A stretch of DNA of 14,997 nt from Kiritimatiellia bacterium (GCA_007128275.1 SKXR01000183.1:1-14997); one strand, 5' to 3'. Shown: positions 6,964 through 14,910, numbered from the stretch's first letter. A program made the numbers and translations. The notes: a model not told the origin generated them from the sequence alone.

Positions 6964-7335
6964 ATGAAAGTGGCTGTACTAGGCGCATCGCCCAAGCCGG
7001 ATCGATATTCGAACAAGGCCGTGCGGTTGTTGGTGGAACACGGTCATGAAGTGTTTCCTGTGAATCCCGGTTACGATCAGATTGAGGGGCTCCCCGCCGT
7101 GCGCAGTGTAAGCGAGCTGATGCCGGGCAGTGTGGACACGCTCACGGTGTATGTGGGGCCGGACCGTTCCGCCGAACTAGCGGAAGACATGCTGCTGCTC
7201 AAGCCGCGTCGGGTAATCTTTAATCCCGGCGCGGAGAACCGGGATCTGGCCGAGGCCTTGCGCGCCGCGGACATCGAAGTGCTGGAAGCCTGTACGTTGG
7301 TGTTGTTGAATACCGGCCAGTTCGGAGAGCCCTGA
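6964..7335 (+). CDS. CoA-binding domain protein (CoA_binding_2/YccU type)
   Basis: A 123-residue single-domain protein of Rossmann type. Recognisable features are the N-terminal VAVLGASPKPDRYSNKA loop, VFPVNPGYDQIEGLPAVRSV, TVYVGP and the later IFNPGAENRDLAEAL and VLEACTLVLL segments, all typical of small CoA-binding proteins such as YccU. The family binds CoA or nucleotides, but the cellular role of these small stand-alone members is not established. AAGGAG (6948-6953) lies 10 nt before the ATG, only 3 nt after the previous stop. It is followed by an EVE-domain gene after a single base. Confidence 0.85.
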   Translation: MKVAVLGASPKPDRYSNKAVRLLVEHGHEVFPVNPGYDQIEGLPAVRSVSELMPGSVDTLTVYVGPDRSAELAEDMLLLKPRRVIFNPGAENRDLAEALRAADIEVLEACTLVLLNTGQFGEP

Positions 7336-7336
7336 C

Positions 7337-7807
7337 GTGGCGCCCGTCCGGCGATATTGGCTGATGAAGAGCGAACCGGACGTATTTTCCATCGACGATT
7401 TGGAATCGCAGGGCCGGACGTCCTGGGACGGCGTGCGCAATTATCAGGCGCGAAACTTCATGCGCGATGAGATGCAGGTCGGCGACCTGGTGCTGTTCTA
7501 TCATTCCAACGCCAAGCCCCCGGGCGTGGCGGGTCTCGCCCGCGTGTGTACTCGAGCCCACCCCGACGTGAGTGCGCAGGATCCCCGGAGCGAGTACCAC
7601 GACCCGAAAGCGTCGCCGGATAATCCCATATGGATGATGGTGGACGTAGCATTCGTAGCCAAGTTCCCGGCCTTCGTGTCTCTTGATCGCCTCAAGCAGG
7701 AGCAGATCCTGGCGGACATGCTTGTGCTCCGCCGCGGCATGCGACTCTCCGTTCAACCCGTTGAACGGGATCATTTCGAGCGGGTGGTGGAGTTGGGGAA
7801 CAAGTAG
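7337..7807 (+). CDS. EVE domain-containing protein
   Basis: 156 residues covering a complete EVE domain: RYWLMKSEPDVFSIDDL at the N-terminus, WDGVRNYQARNFMRDEM, GDLVLFYHSN, PGVAGLARV, the YHDPKA segment and the C-terminal RRGMRLSVQPV. EVE belongs to the PUA-like fold and is thought to recognise modified bases in DNA or RNA; human THYN1 is the best-known member. Translation starts at GTG 7337, 1 nt after the previous stop, with GGAGAG about 6 nt upstream. Stand-alone EVE proteins are widespread in bacteria, and the precise ligand is not predictable from this sequence. Confidence 0.92.
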   Translation: MAPVRRYWLMKSEPDVFSIDDLESQGRTSWDGVRNYQARNFMRDEMQVGDLVLFYHSNAKPPGVAGLARVCTRAHPDVSAQDPRSEYHDPKASPDNPIWMMVDVAFVAKFPAFVSLDRLKQEQILADMLVLRRGMRLSVQPVERDHFERVVELGNK

Positions 7808-7815
7808 GGGGAAGG

Positions 7816-7844
7816 TTGACTTGTCGCCACCTGCCGTGCAGAAT
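7816..7844 (+). promoter_or_regulatory. Candidate promoter for the zinc-ribbon gene
   Basis: TTGACT (7816-7821) and CAGAAT (7839-7844) are separated by 17 nt, with about 60 nt between the -10 and the ATG at 7906. The position, just after the EVE stop codon, suits a new transcription unit. It is a pattern match only. Confidence 0.35.
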
Positions 7845-7905
7845 GATACGTCAGCACGTGGTGATGACGCCAAGAGAGGCGCGGTTTCGAGAAAGGGACG
7901 AACAT

Positions 7906-8214
7906 ATGGCGAATATTAATTTCGATTGTCCTCATTGTGGGCAGAACCTGGATGCGTCGGACGACATGGCGGGCTGGGCCATCGACTGCCCCGCTTGCGG
8001 TAAGAAGATAAAGATTCCCATTCCGGAAGGGGCCGAGCCTTCGGAGCCGGTGGACACCACCCAGTCCGACGACAAGGCCACCACGGGCTTGATCGAGAAT
8101 CCCGCCGCGGAAGAGGCGACGAAGGGGTCCACCGTACGCATTGATGTCCCGGAGGAATACCGGCGACCTGCGCCGAGCCCGCGCATCGTAAAGATCAAGC
8201 GTGTGGGCAAGTAA
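7906..8214 (+). CDS. Small CPxCG zinc-ribbon protein
   Basis: 102 residues. The first 38 form a zinc ribbon with two knuckles, CPHCG (Cys8, Cys11) and CPACG (Cys28, Cys31), separated by a DASDDMAGWAIDC-type loop. The rest is a low-complexity acidic linker and a short basic C-terminal segment (PRIVKIKRVGK). Short proteins with this layout are frequent in Verrucomicrobiota-like genomes and usually lack a known function; binding to nucleic acid or protein is possible. The ATG at 7906 follows AAAGGGA; longer versions upstream have no ribosome site and no conserved sequence. It stands alone between the EVE and lptD genes. Confidence 0.75.
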   Translation: MANINFDCPHCGQNLDASDDMAGWAIDCPACGKKIKIPIPEGAEPSEPVDTTQSDDKATTGLIENPAAEEATKGSTVRIDVPEEYRRPAPSPRIVKIKRVGK

Positions 8215-8268
8215 CGCGCTTTCCTCTGTCTACTGCGGGTCGGATCGTTGTTCCCCGCGCATGTGCGC

Positions 8269-8312
8269 CGCCAAGAATAGCGCTTGGCGCTCATGACCCC
8301 GTGTGATAGGTT
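8269..8312 (+). promoter_or_regulatory. Inverted repeat and promoter-like pair ahead of lptD
   Basis: CGCCAAG (8269-8275) and CTTGGCG (8283-8289) form a perfect 7-bp stem with a 7-nt loop and no T-run after it. The same DNA supplies TTGGCG (8284-8289), which sits 17 nt from TAGGTT (8307-8312). It may be the end of the zinc-ribbon transcript, a promoter with an overlapping operator, or both. The evidence is weak. Confidence 0.3.
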
Positions 8313-8353
8313 CCGCAGCATTTCATTATGCGTCACGAGCGGGGATTGCGTTC

Positions 8354-10630
8354 ATGCGAAATCGGAATCGAATTGTTTGTCTTCATCTACTGGTATGGTC
8401 TCTCTTGTTCGCCTGGAGCCCGGCCGAGGCGCAGTACATGCGCCGGTTTGACTTTGAAGACATGGATGACGATCCGGCGGAAGTCGCGATCCCTGAAAAG
8501 CCCGCGCGGCCCGCGCCGCCGCCCGAAGGCAGTGTGGAGGTGAATGCCGATCGCTTGGAATACGATGCCGACCGGCAACTCCTTATCGGCATCGGAAACG
8601 TGATGGTGCGGCAGCACGGGGACACCCTGCGCGCGGATTACCTGGAAGTGCATACGGAGACACAGGATGCGGTGGCGCGAGGCAACGTCTTCTTTGATCG
8701 GGACGGCCGGACATGGGAAGGGCAGGAATTTTCCTATAATTTTGAGACGCGCGTTGGGGATTTCGGAGAATTTGTGGCGTTCAACGACCCGTACTATATC
8801 CGCGCCCGCGACTCCCGGCAAGTCAGCCCCAATGAGTTTCACCTGCGCAGCGCCCAGATTACGACCTGTGGCGGAGACGATCGGCAGGAGTTCCTGATTC
8901 GCGCGCGCAGCGCGACCATCACGGACGGAACCGTATTGCGGGCGCGTCACGTGGTAACGACCCTCTACGGCGTGCCTATTTTCTACACGCCCTATTTCAA
9001 AAAGGACTTCTCCAAGAGGAGCAACATCGACATCATGCCCGGCTACAGCAGTCGCATGGGCGCGTTTCTCTTGACGGCGTATAATTTCTATCCAACCCCC
9101 CATCTCAAATCCAGCACGCACCTGGATTACCGCAGTAAGCGGGGCATGGGATACGGCCAACGCGTGCGATGGCGATTGCCCCAAAACAATGCGCAAGGCC
9201 GGGTGCACGGCTATTACATCAACGACGACATGCCCATCCGTTCGGAAAGTCAACGGCTGGTGCGTGAGGGGCTCGTCGACAGCGAGCGGTACTGGCTTGG
9301 TTTCAATCACTCGCAAAGTGTCGCAGAACGCAAGACGCTGATCACGGAACTCAATTACGTGAGCGACCCGTTCATCCTGGAAGATTTTTTCGACAGTGAT
9401 TTCCGTCGCGGCGTACAGCCCGAAAATCGGGTGACGCTGTCTCATCGCGGCGACAACTTCACCGCAGCGCTCCTGCTCAACATGCGGTTGAACGATTTTT
9501 ATGAAAACGTGAACCGCCTGCCCGAGGCGTCGTTGGACGTCAGCCGGCAACAGATCGCCACCACGCCTTTCTTCTACGAGAGCGAACACAGCGCCGCCTA
9601 TCTGGAGCGTGTTTTCCCGAAGCAGGACGATCAGCGGGATTATGACGCGTTTCGCGTGGATTCGTCGCACACGGTGTTATATCCCATGCGTCATTTCGGA
9701 TTCCTGTCCGTGATCCCCAGCGTCGGCTATCGGGGGACATGGTACTCGCAAACGCCCGACGTGAGGTCGGTTACGAATCTGGTGGCGCAGGTCGATGACG
9801 AAGGGGCGTTTGTGCGGGACGAGGAAGGCAACGTGCTTTTCGATGAAGAAACCGAGACCGACATCCGCGACGGATCCGCGGAATTGCGGAATCTGGTGGA
9901 ATTCGGCGTCGAAACGTCTTTCAAGGCCTTCAAGGAGTTGAACAACGATCCCAACTATCTTGGCCAAGGACTGCGCCATGTGGCGGAGCCCTATGCCAAA
10001 TACACCTTGGTGCCCGAGCCGAATGCGCGTCCGACAGATTTGTACCAGTTCGATGCGATCGATGCTCTGGACGAGCGGCACGATATCCGGTTCGGCATGC
10101 GCAACAAACTGCAGACGCGCCGGGGGGAGGAGCGCATTCATGATTTCATCGATCTAAACACCTATACCATTTTCTATATTGACCCTGAGCGAGACGAAAA
10201 CACCTTTGACGATTTCTTTTTCGACGCGCGACTGCGCCTTACGGACTGGATGCGCATGGATTTTAACGGCGCCTACGACTGGTATGAAAACGAAGTGCGC
10301 TTGTTTAACACCCAGTTGGCCTTCATCGCGCGGGATAAGAGCACTCTGGCCTTGGAATACCGGTACAACCGGGATCGTCGCCAGACGGTGCAGAGCGAAA
10401 TTGTCCTATTTCCCAACGCCAAGTGGTCCTATTCCGGCTACTGGCGCTATGATATCGACGACGGGGATTTGGAGGAGCACATGTATCTGGTGCAACGCCG
10501 ATTTGACTGTACCATGCTCGGCATAGGTGTGCGCGGACGCCTCCAGGAAGACAATGACACGGAATGGCGCGCATGGGCGCAGGTAACGCTGTTGGCCTTT
10601 CCGGAATCGGAATTGCGATTGGGACGATAG
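8354..10630 (+). CDS. lptD: LPS-assembly outer membrane protein LptD
   Basis: 758 residues, close to the usual LptD length. A signal peptide ends near AEA (residue 26). Residues about 60-150 form the periplasmic LptA-like beta-jellyroll domain (VEVNADRLEYDADRQLLIGIGNV begins it; DTLRADYLEV and GNVFF follow). YGVPIFYTPYFKKDFSKR (about 205-222) is the conserved start of the barrel, and the remainder is aromatic-rich amphipathic beta-strand typical of an outer membrane barrel, ending near TLLAF. Two mature cysteines, Cys172 and Cys719, sit close to Cys173 and Cys725 of E. coli LptD, suggesting one conserved interdomain disulfide. LptD inserts LPS into the outer leaflet together with LptE. ATG 8354 places the signal peptide correctly; a GTG at 8303 would add a non-signal extension. 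A sugar epimerase gene follows closely. Confidence 0.9.
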   Translation: MRNRNRIVCLHLLVWSLLFAWSPAEAQYMRRFDFEDMDDDPAEVAIPEKPARPAPPPEGSVEVNADRLEYDADRQLLIGIGNVMVRQHGDTLRADYLEVHTETQDAVARGNVFFDRDGRTWEGQEFSYNFETRVGDFGEFVAFNDPYYIRARDSRQVSPNEFHLRSAQITTCGGDDRQEFLIRARSATITDGTVLRARHVVTTLYGVPIFYTPYFKKDFSKRSNIDIMPGYSSRMGAFLLTAYNFYPTPHLKSSTHLDYRSKRGMGYGQRVRWRLPQNNAQGRVHGYYINDDMPIRSESQRLVREGLVDSERYWLGFNHSQSVAERKTLITELNYVSDPFILEDFFDSDFRRGVQPENRVTLSHRGDNFTAALLLNMRLNDFYENVNRLPEASLDVSRQQIATTPFFYESEHSAAYLERVFPKQDDQRDYDAFRVDSSHTVLYPMRHFGFLSVIPSVGYRGTWYSQTPDVRSVTNLVAQVDDEGAFVRDEEGNVLFDEETETDIRDGSAELRNLVEFGVETSFKAFKELNNDPNYLGQGLRHVAEPYAKYTLVPEPNARPTDLYQFDAIDALDERHDIRFGMRNKLQTRRGEERIHDFIDLNTYTIFYIDPERDENTFDDFFFDARLRLTDWMRMDFNGAYDWYENEVRLFNTQLAFIARDKSTLALEYRYNRDRRQTVQSEIVLFPNAKWSYSGYWRYDIDDGDLEEHMYLVQRRFDCTMLGIGVRGRLQEDNDTEWRAWAQVTLLAFPESELRLGR

Positions 10631-10662
10631 ATGTTTTTTCGCGTAATCAGGGAGGAATGAAC

Positions 10663-11604
10663 GTGGCGGATTGTTTGGTAACGGGCGGGGCGGGATTTAT
10701 CGGATCAAATCTGGTGCGGAAACTGTTGGAGCAGGGTCATGCGGTCCGCATCCTCGACAACTTTTCCACGGGGCGGCATGCCAATCTCGAGGATGTCAAG
10801 GACCGGGTGGATGTGCAGGTCGGTGATTTGCGCGATGATGACGCGCTGTTCAATGCCGTCTTGGGGGTGCGCTATGTATTTCACGTCGGCGCGTTGCCTT
10901 CGGTCATTCGTTCGGTGGAAGATCCTAAGAGCACGCACGACGTCAACAGCACGGGGACGTTGAACCTGTTGCTGGCCGCCAAGGAAGCCGGCGTAGAACG
11001 GTTGGTGTTCAGTTCATCGTCCTCGGTCTACGGAGATACGCCGGAACTGCCGAAACACGAAGGCATGTTCCCGAATCCATTGTCGCCGTATGCGTTGTCG
11101 AAGCTGACCGGCGAACACTATCTCCGAATCTTCTGTGAGCTCTACGGGTTGCGCACCTATTCCCTGCGCTATTTCAATGTGTTCGGCCCGCGCCAGGATC
11201 CGGCCTCGCATTATGCCGCCGTCATCCCCTTGTTCATTGATGCGTTCCGCCGCGATCAAGCGCCCATCATTCATGGGGATGGCGAACAAACACGGGACTT
11301 CACGTATATTGATGATGTGGTTGCCGGAAACCTTTGCTGCCTGAACGCGCCGGACGAGGCCGCGGGCGGCGTGTTCAATATCGCGTGGGGACATCGCACG
11401 TCCATTAACCAACTGGCCACCCACATCGGCCGACTGATGGGCAAGGATATTGAGCCAACCCATCAAGCCCCGCGCCAAGGCGATGTCCGTGATTCGCAGG
11501 CGGACTCCGAACGCGCCCGCACCCTGTTGGGCTGGGAACCGGCCGTGACGTTTGAAGACGGATTGCAACGTACCGTCGAATGGTTTTCGAAAAACCCGGC
11601 GTAA
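10663..11604 (+). CDS. NAD-dependent sugar-nucleotide epimerase (UDP-glucose/UDP-GlcNAc 4-epimerase type)
   Basis: 313 residues of the extended short-chain dehydrogenase family. It shows the NAD-binding TGGAGFIG motif (residues 7-14), the LDNFSTG loop, a Ser-rich VFSSSSSVYG strand and the catalytic YALSK (Tyr143, Lys147). RYFNVFGPRQDP, GDGEQTRDFTYIDDV and the late LGWEPAVTFEDGL are typical of WbpP/Gne/TviC-like 4-epimerases acting on UDP-sugars. The product probably feeds O-antigen, LPS or capsule synthesis, in keeping with its place 32 nt after lptD. GTG 10663 is preferred as start because GGAGG (10651-10655) is 7 nt away; the in-frame ATG at 10657 lies only 1 nt from it. Substrate specificity cannot be read from the sequence alone. 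Confidence 0.85.
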   Translation: MADCLVTGGAGFIGSNLVRKLLEQGHAVRILDNFSTGRHANLEDVKDRVDVQVGDLRDDDALFNAVLGVRYVFHVGALPSVIRSVEDPKSTHDVNSTGTLNLLLAAKEAGVERLVFSSSSSVYGDTPELPKHEGMFPNPLSPYALSKLTGEHYLRIFCELYGLRTYSLRYFNVFGPRQDPASHYAAVIPLFIDAFRRDQAPIIHGDGEQTRDFTYIDDVVAGNLCCLNAPDEAAGGVFNIAWGHRTSINQLATHIGRLMGKDIEPTHQAPRQGDVRDSQADSERARTLLGWEPAVTFEDGLQRTVEWFSKNPA

Positions 11605-11625
11605 GGGCTCGCCCGGACCGTCGCT

Positions 11626-11653
11626 TTGCATTCGGCATCAAACCCTGTACGCT
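11626..11653 (+). promoter_or_regulatory. Candidate promoter for a leaderless polB transcript
   Basis: TTGCAT (11626-11631) and TACGCT (11648-11653) are 16 nt apart, and the polymerase ATG at 11660 follows after 6 nt without a Shine-Dalgarno sequence. This is the same layout as in front of the gene at 5608. Confidence 0.4.
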
Positions 11654-11659
11654 GATCCC

Positions 11660-13912
11660 ATGAACAACACGGAACAACTGCTGTTCGGCCATGATCCCGC
11701 CCCGGGTATCGTGGCGTGCGAACGCGTGGATGGCGAAGGCAATACGGACGAAATGCTCGTCTACACGCGCGAAAGCGACGGACTCCATCAATACCGCGAA
11801 CCGTTTACACCGTATCTGTGGACGGCCGCCACATCCATCCTGGCCGATGCCGGTGTGCCGATGGAGGTGACCGAATTGCAGGGCGGCGCGCCCTTGAACT
11901 ATCTGGTGGGCTTCGCCACCTGGAAAGACCTGCAAAAGGCGATCCAATACCTGAAAAAGGAGACCGGGCGGAACCCCTCCGCTCCCGATGCCCCGTATCT
12001 CTTTCTCAGTGATCCCGTACAGCAATACTTGATGCAATCGGGACGGACTTTCTTCAAGGGGATGACGTTTTCCGAAGTCCATCGCCTGCAGGTTGACATC
12101 GAGACCTATAGCGCGCCCGGATTTGACTTTTCGAATCCCGATCGCGAAGAAGACCGGATCATTGCCGTGGCGTTGGCGGATCAAAGCGGCTGGGTGGAGG
12201 TCCTTTCCGGCGCGGAGATGGACGAAAAGGCCATGCTTAAACGGTTTGTGGAGTTGGTCCAGGAACGCGACCCGGATGTCGTTGAAGGACATAATCTGTT
12301 CAAGTTTGATCTGTCCTATATGGCGGCGCGCGCCAAACGGCATCGGGTCAGCTTGACACTCGGACGCGACGGGAGTCGCATGCGGATTTCGTCGGGACGG
12401 TTCTCGGCGGGTGAACGCGCCATTCCCTATCCGAAAGCGGAAATCTTTGGGCGACACGTGGTGGACACCTTCTTTATGGCGCAGAGTTACGACGTGTCGC
12501 ATCGTTCCCTGGAAGGCTTCGGCCTGAAAGAGGTTGCCCTTCATTTCGGGTTGGTCGAAGACGACCGGACCTATATTGACGGAGCCATGATTGCCCGTAC
12601 ATTCGACACGGATCCCGGGCGCGTGATGGATTATGCCCGTCACGATATCCTGGAAACCAGGGCGCTCAGCGGGCTCTTGGCCCCGATATACTTTGCTCAA
12701 GCCCAGCTGTTGCCTTTCGCCTATCAGGCGGTAGCCGTGCGAGGGAATGGCACGAAGATCGATGCCCTGTTCTTGCGCGAGTATCTGCGCCGAAAGCAGT
12801 CGGTGCCGTTGCCGGGGGAGCGGCGCGATTTTGAAGGGGGCTACACGGACATTTTCTTCACGGGCGTTGCGCACAACGTGCACCATTGCGATGTGCGCTC
12901 ATTGTATCCTTCCCTCATGCTTTCGCGCGGCATTGCGCCGCAGTCGGATGCCTTGGGGGTGTTTCTTCAACTGCTCGACTATCTGCGCTCGTTTCGGGTG
13001 GATGCGAAGGCGAAAATGCAGCAGGCCTCCGACGCGGAACGCGGCTATTTGGACGCGCTGCAAACGGCGTTCAAGGTGCTCATCAACTCCTTTTACGGCT
13101 ATCTCGGATTCAGCCAGGCGCGCTTTAACGATTACGCCGCCGCCGCGCGCGTGGCGGAAGAGGGCCGGGCGATCCTGCGGCAGATGATCGAGTGGATCAG
13201 CGAACACGGCGGGAAGCCCATAGAGATCGACACGGACGGGATCTATTTTGTGCCGCCGGACTTCAAGTCGGAAAAGGAGAAGCGGGACTTCCGCGCGCAA
13301 CTACAGGCCTCCCTTCCGGAAGGAATCGAAGTGGAATTCGACGGCGAGTATCCTTCCATGTTCAGCTACAAGATGAAGAACTATGCGCTGCTCGACGAAC
13401 GCGGCGAGGTGTCTCTGAAAGGGGCGGCGCTGAAATCGCGCGGGCTGGAGCCGTTCCAGCGGGATTTTCTTCGTGAGATGATCGGGTTGATCCTGAACGA
13501 TCGGGCCCATGAGATTCCGGCGCTGAAAGAGCGCTATGCAAAAGCCATTATGGACGGCACATGGCCGATTGAACGATTGGCGAAAACCGAGACGCTGCAG
13601 GATGCGCCGGCAACATATCAGGAGAAGATCAAGGGCAAGAGCCGCGGCCGGAACGCGGCGTACGAGTTGGCGCTGCGTTCGGCCCGGGAATACCGGGCGG
13701 GGGATCAGGTTGCCTATTACGTGACGGGCGCGCGCAAGTCCGTGGCGGTGCATGAGGCGGCCAAACCGGTGTCCGAGTGGGATCCCGAAAAGCGCGATGA
13801 AAATGTGCCGTACTACCTCGCTAAACTCGAGGCGTTGGCTTCGAAGTTCGACGACGTGCTTGCTGAGCCCCGTCCGGATGAGGTATCTTCCCAGAAAGAA
13901 TTGTGGGATTGA
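11660..13912 (+). CDS. Family B DNA polymerase with 3'-5' exonuclease
   Basis: 750 residues. The exonuclease motifs are complete: Exo I DIET (Asp146, Glu148), Exo II HNLFKFD (Asp217) and Exo III YARHD (Tyr325, Asp329). The polymerase motifs are also complete: A, DVRSLYPSL (Asp411); B, KVLINSFYG (Lys472 to Gly480); and C, IDTDG (Asp524, Asp526). KMKNYAL and LKGAALKSRGLEPFQ follow in the palm/thumb. Motif C ends in Gly as in several archaeal family B enzymes, while E. coli Pol II has DTDS. The region between motifs A and B is short, giving a compact enzyme. It is probably a repair or translesion polymerase rather than the replicase, which in bacteria is PolC/DnaE (established knowledge). The start at ATG 11660 precedes the conserved region. 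The stop lies 2 nt before gspG. Confidence 0.93.
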   Translation: MNNTEQLLFGHDPAPGIVACERVDGEGNTDEMLVYTRESDGLHQYREPFTPYLWTAATSILADAGVPMEVTELQGGAPLNYLVGFATWKDLQKAIQYLKKETGRNPSAPDAPYLFLSDPVQQYLMQSGRTFFKGMTFSEVHRLQVDIETYSAPGFDFSNPDREEDRIIAVALADQSGWVEVLSGAEMDEKAMLKRFVELVQERDPDVVEGHNLFKFDLSYMAARAKRHRVSLTLGRDGSRMRISSGRFSAGERAIPYPKAEIFGRHVVDTFFMAQSYDVSHRSLEGFGLKEVALHFGLVEDDRTYIDGAMIARTFDTDPGRVMDYARHDILETRALSGLLAPIYFAQAQLLPFAYQAVAVRGNGTKIDALFLREYLRRKQSVPLPGERRDFEGGYTDIFFTGVAHNVHHCDVRSLYPSLMLSRGIAPQSDALGVFLQLLDYLRSFRVDAKAKMQQASDAERGYLDALQTAFKVLINSFYGYLGFSQARFNDYAAAARVAEEGRAILRQMIEWISEHGGKPIEIDTDGIYFVPPDFKSEKEKRDFRAQLQASLPEGIEVEFDGEYPSMFSYKMKNYALLDERGEVSLKGAALKSRGLEPFQRDFLREMIGLILNDRAHEIPALKERYAKAIMDGTWPIERLAKTETLQDAPATYQEKIKGKSRGRNAAYELALRSAREYRAGDQVAYYVTGARKSVAVHEAAKPVSEWDPEKRDENVPYYLAKLEALASKFDDVLAEPRPDEVSSQKELWD

Positions 13913-13914
13913 TT

Positions 13915-14346
13915 ATGAAGCAGCAAAGCGGGTTTACACTCATCGAGATTCTGGTTGTGCTCGTCATCGTCATGGGCCTGGCCAGCATCGTGACCGTCAA
14001 CGTGGTGCGGCATCAGACCGAATCCAAGGTGAAGACGGCACAACTGCAGATCAGCCAGTTCGAGCAGGCCCTGCAGTCGTATCATCTGGATCACGGTCGA
14101 TATCCGACGCAGGCACAAGGGCTGGCTGCACTGGTGGGGCGGCCCACCGTGCCCCCGATGCCGGACCGGTATCCGGATGGCGGTTATCTTGCCCGGACGC
14201 GGTTGCCGCTGGATCCGTGGGGCAACGAATACATTTACCTGTCGCCGGGTCGGCAAGGGCAGCCTTTCGAGATTATTTCCTACGGGAGCGACGGCGAGCC
14301 CGGGGGCACCGGGCACGCCGCGGAGATTTCCAGTTCGGACTTGTAG
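13915..14346 (+). CDS. gspG: Type II secretion system major pseudopilin GspG
   Basis: 143 residues. A class III prepilin signal, MKQQSG|FTLIE, is cut between Gly6 and Phe7 by a prepilin peptidase, with Glu11 at the +5 position, and is followed by a hydrophobic helix of about 20 residues. The middle contains the QISQFEQALQSYHLDHGRYPT-type segment (begins about residue 45), then TQAQGLAALV and LPLDPWGNEYIYLSPG. The end, SYGSDGEPGGTGHAAEI, matches the calcium-binding loop of GspG. The protein would form the shaft of the secretion pseudopilus in the inner membrane and periplasm. It starts 2 nt after the polymerase stop with GGGA 6 nt upstream, so the two may be co-transcribed although unrelated in function. 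Other T2SS core genes are not in the window. Confidence 0.92.
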   Translation: MKQQSGFTLIEILVVLVIVMGLASIVTVNVVRHQTESKVKTAQLQISQFEQALQSYHLDHGRYPTQAQGLAALVGRPTVPPMPDRYPDGGYLARTRLPLDPWGNEYIYLSPGRQGQPFEIISYGSDGEPGGTGHAAEISSSDL

Positions 14347-14424
14347 AATCGGTCCGGCGCTGCAGGAACCAGACGACCAAAGGCGGCTGGACGGGATACA
14401 CCGGCTAGAAAGGAGAACCGTTTC

Positions 14425-14772
14425 TTGAAGGCGAACGGCTTTACATTCATCGAAGTTCTCTTTGCCTTGTTCATTGCCGGTTTCATGGCGTTGACCGTTG
14501 GGTATACCATGATCCTTTCCCTGCGTGCGGAAGAGCGGGGCCGGAGCATGCAGGAAGGTCTCTTGATTCTTTCATCACACCACGCCGCCGTGCAGCTGGG
14601 GTTGCACGACGAAGCCGACTCCGCGCTAGCCGCGCACACCGCATGGCGCCTGTCGGATGAGTTCTTGATCGTGGGTCGGGAACCCACGCAAACCGTCTGG
14701 CGAGTGACGCGGATTCGCCACCCCCAAACCGATTTCCGGGCTACGATCGCGTTTCGTGATGGACCGGAGTGA
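14425..14772 (+). CDS. Pseudopilin-like protein with prepilin N-methylation signal
   Basis: 115 residues. The class III signal KANG|FTFIEVL has Gly5-Phe6 as cleavage site and Glu10 at +5, followed by a hydrophobic helix to about residue 30 and a soluble domain of about 85 residues with no clear hallmark. It is probably a minor pseudopilin (GspI- or GspJ-like) of the same apparatus as GspG, but the subtype cannot be decided from the sequence. The start is TTG at 14425, backed by AAAGGAG (14409-14415) 9 nt upstream; no ATG precedes the signal in frame. It follows gspG after 78 nt. Confidence 0.75.
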   Translation: MKANGFTFIEVLFALFIAGFMALTVGYTMILSLRAEERGRSMQEGLLILSSHHAAVQLGLHDEADSALAAHTAWRLSDEFLIVGREPTQTVWRVTRIRHPQTDFRATIAFRDGPE

Positions 14773-14853
14773 GTGTGCTCCGGGGCCAATGCAATCTCCG
14801 TTCACGCTACCGGCTCACCGAGACCCATGCTTCGCCGAGATGAGTTCTCGCAA

Positions 14854-14910
14854 TATCCCCTCCTCGGAGGGGTGGCCCCGAGCCTGGACGGGGCCGGGGT
14901 GGGTTGGATA
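14854..14910. repeat. Composite palindromic (REP-like) element with two hairpins
   Basis: Two perfect stems stand side by side: CCCCTCC (14857-14863) with GGAGGGG (14866-14872), and GGCCCCG (14874-14880) with CGGGGCC (14889-14895, 8-nt loop). An outer pair TATCC (14854-14858) / GGATA (14906-14910) frames the whole unit. It lies in a 225-nt stretch after the pseudopilin gene that has no supportable gene. The layout and G/C blocks resemble dispersed extragenic palindromes of bacterial genomes, but copy number cannot be judged from one window. It could also end transcription of the polB-gspG unit. Confidence 0.55.

Noticed and set aside
8387..9670. Open frame of 427 codons on the minus strand opposite lptD
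   Set aside because: It lies fully inside lptD, shows no domain or signal sequence, and is explained by codon bias.
11605..11620. GGGC/GCCC stem after the epimerase stop as a terminator
   Set aside because: Only four pairs with a 2-nt loop and no T-run.
11405..12886. Open frame of 493 codons on the minus strand opposite the epimerase end and polB
   Set aside because: It mirrors well-conserved polymerase coding sequence, has no recognisable motif and is His/Arg-rich as expected from antisense of GC-rich codons.
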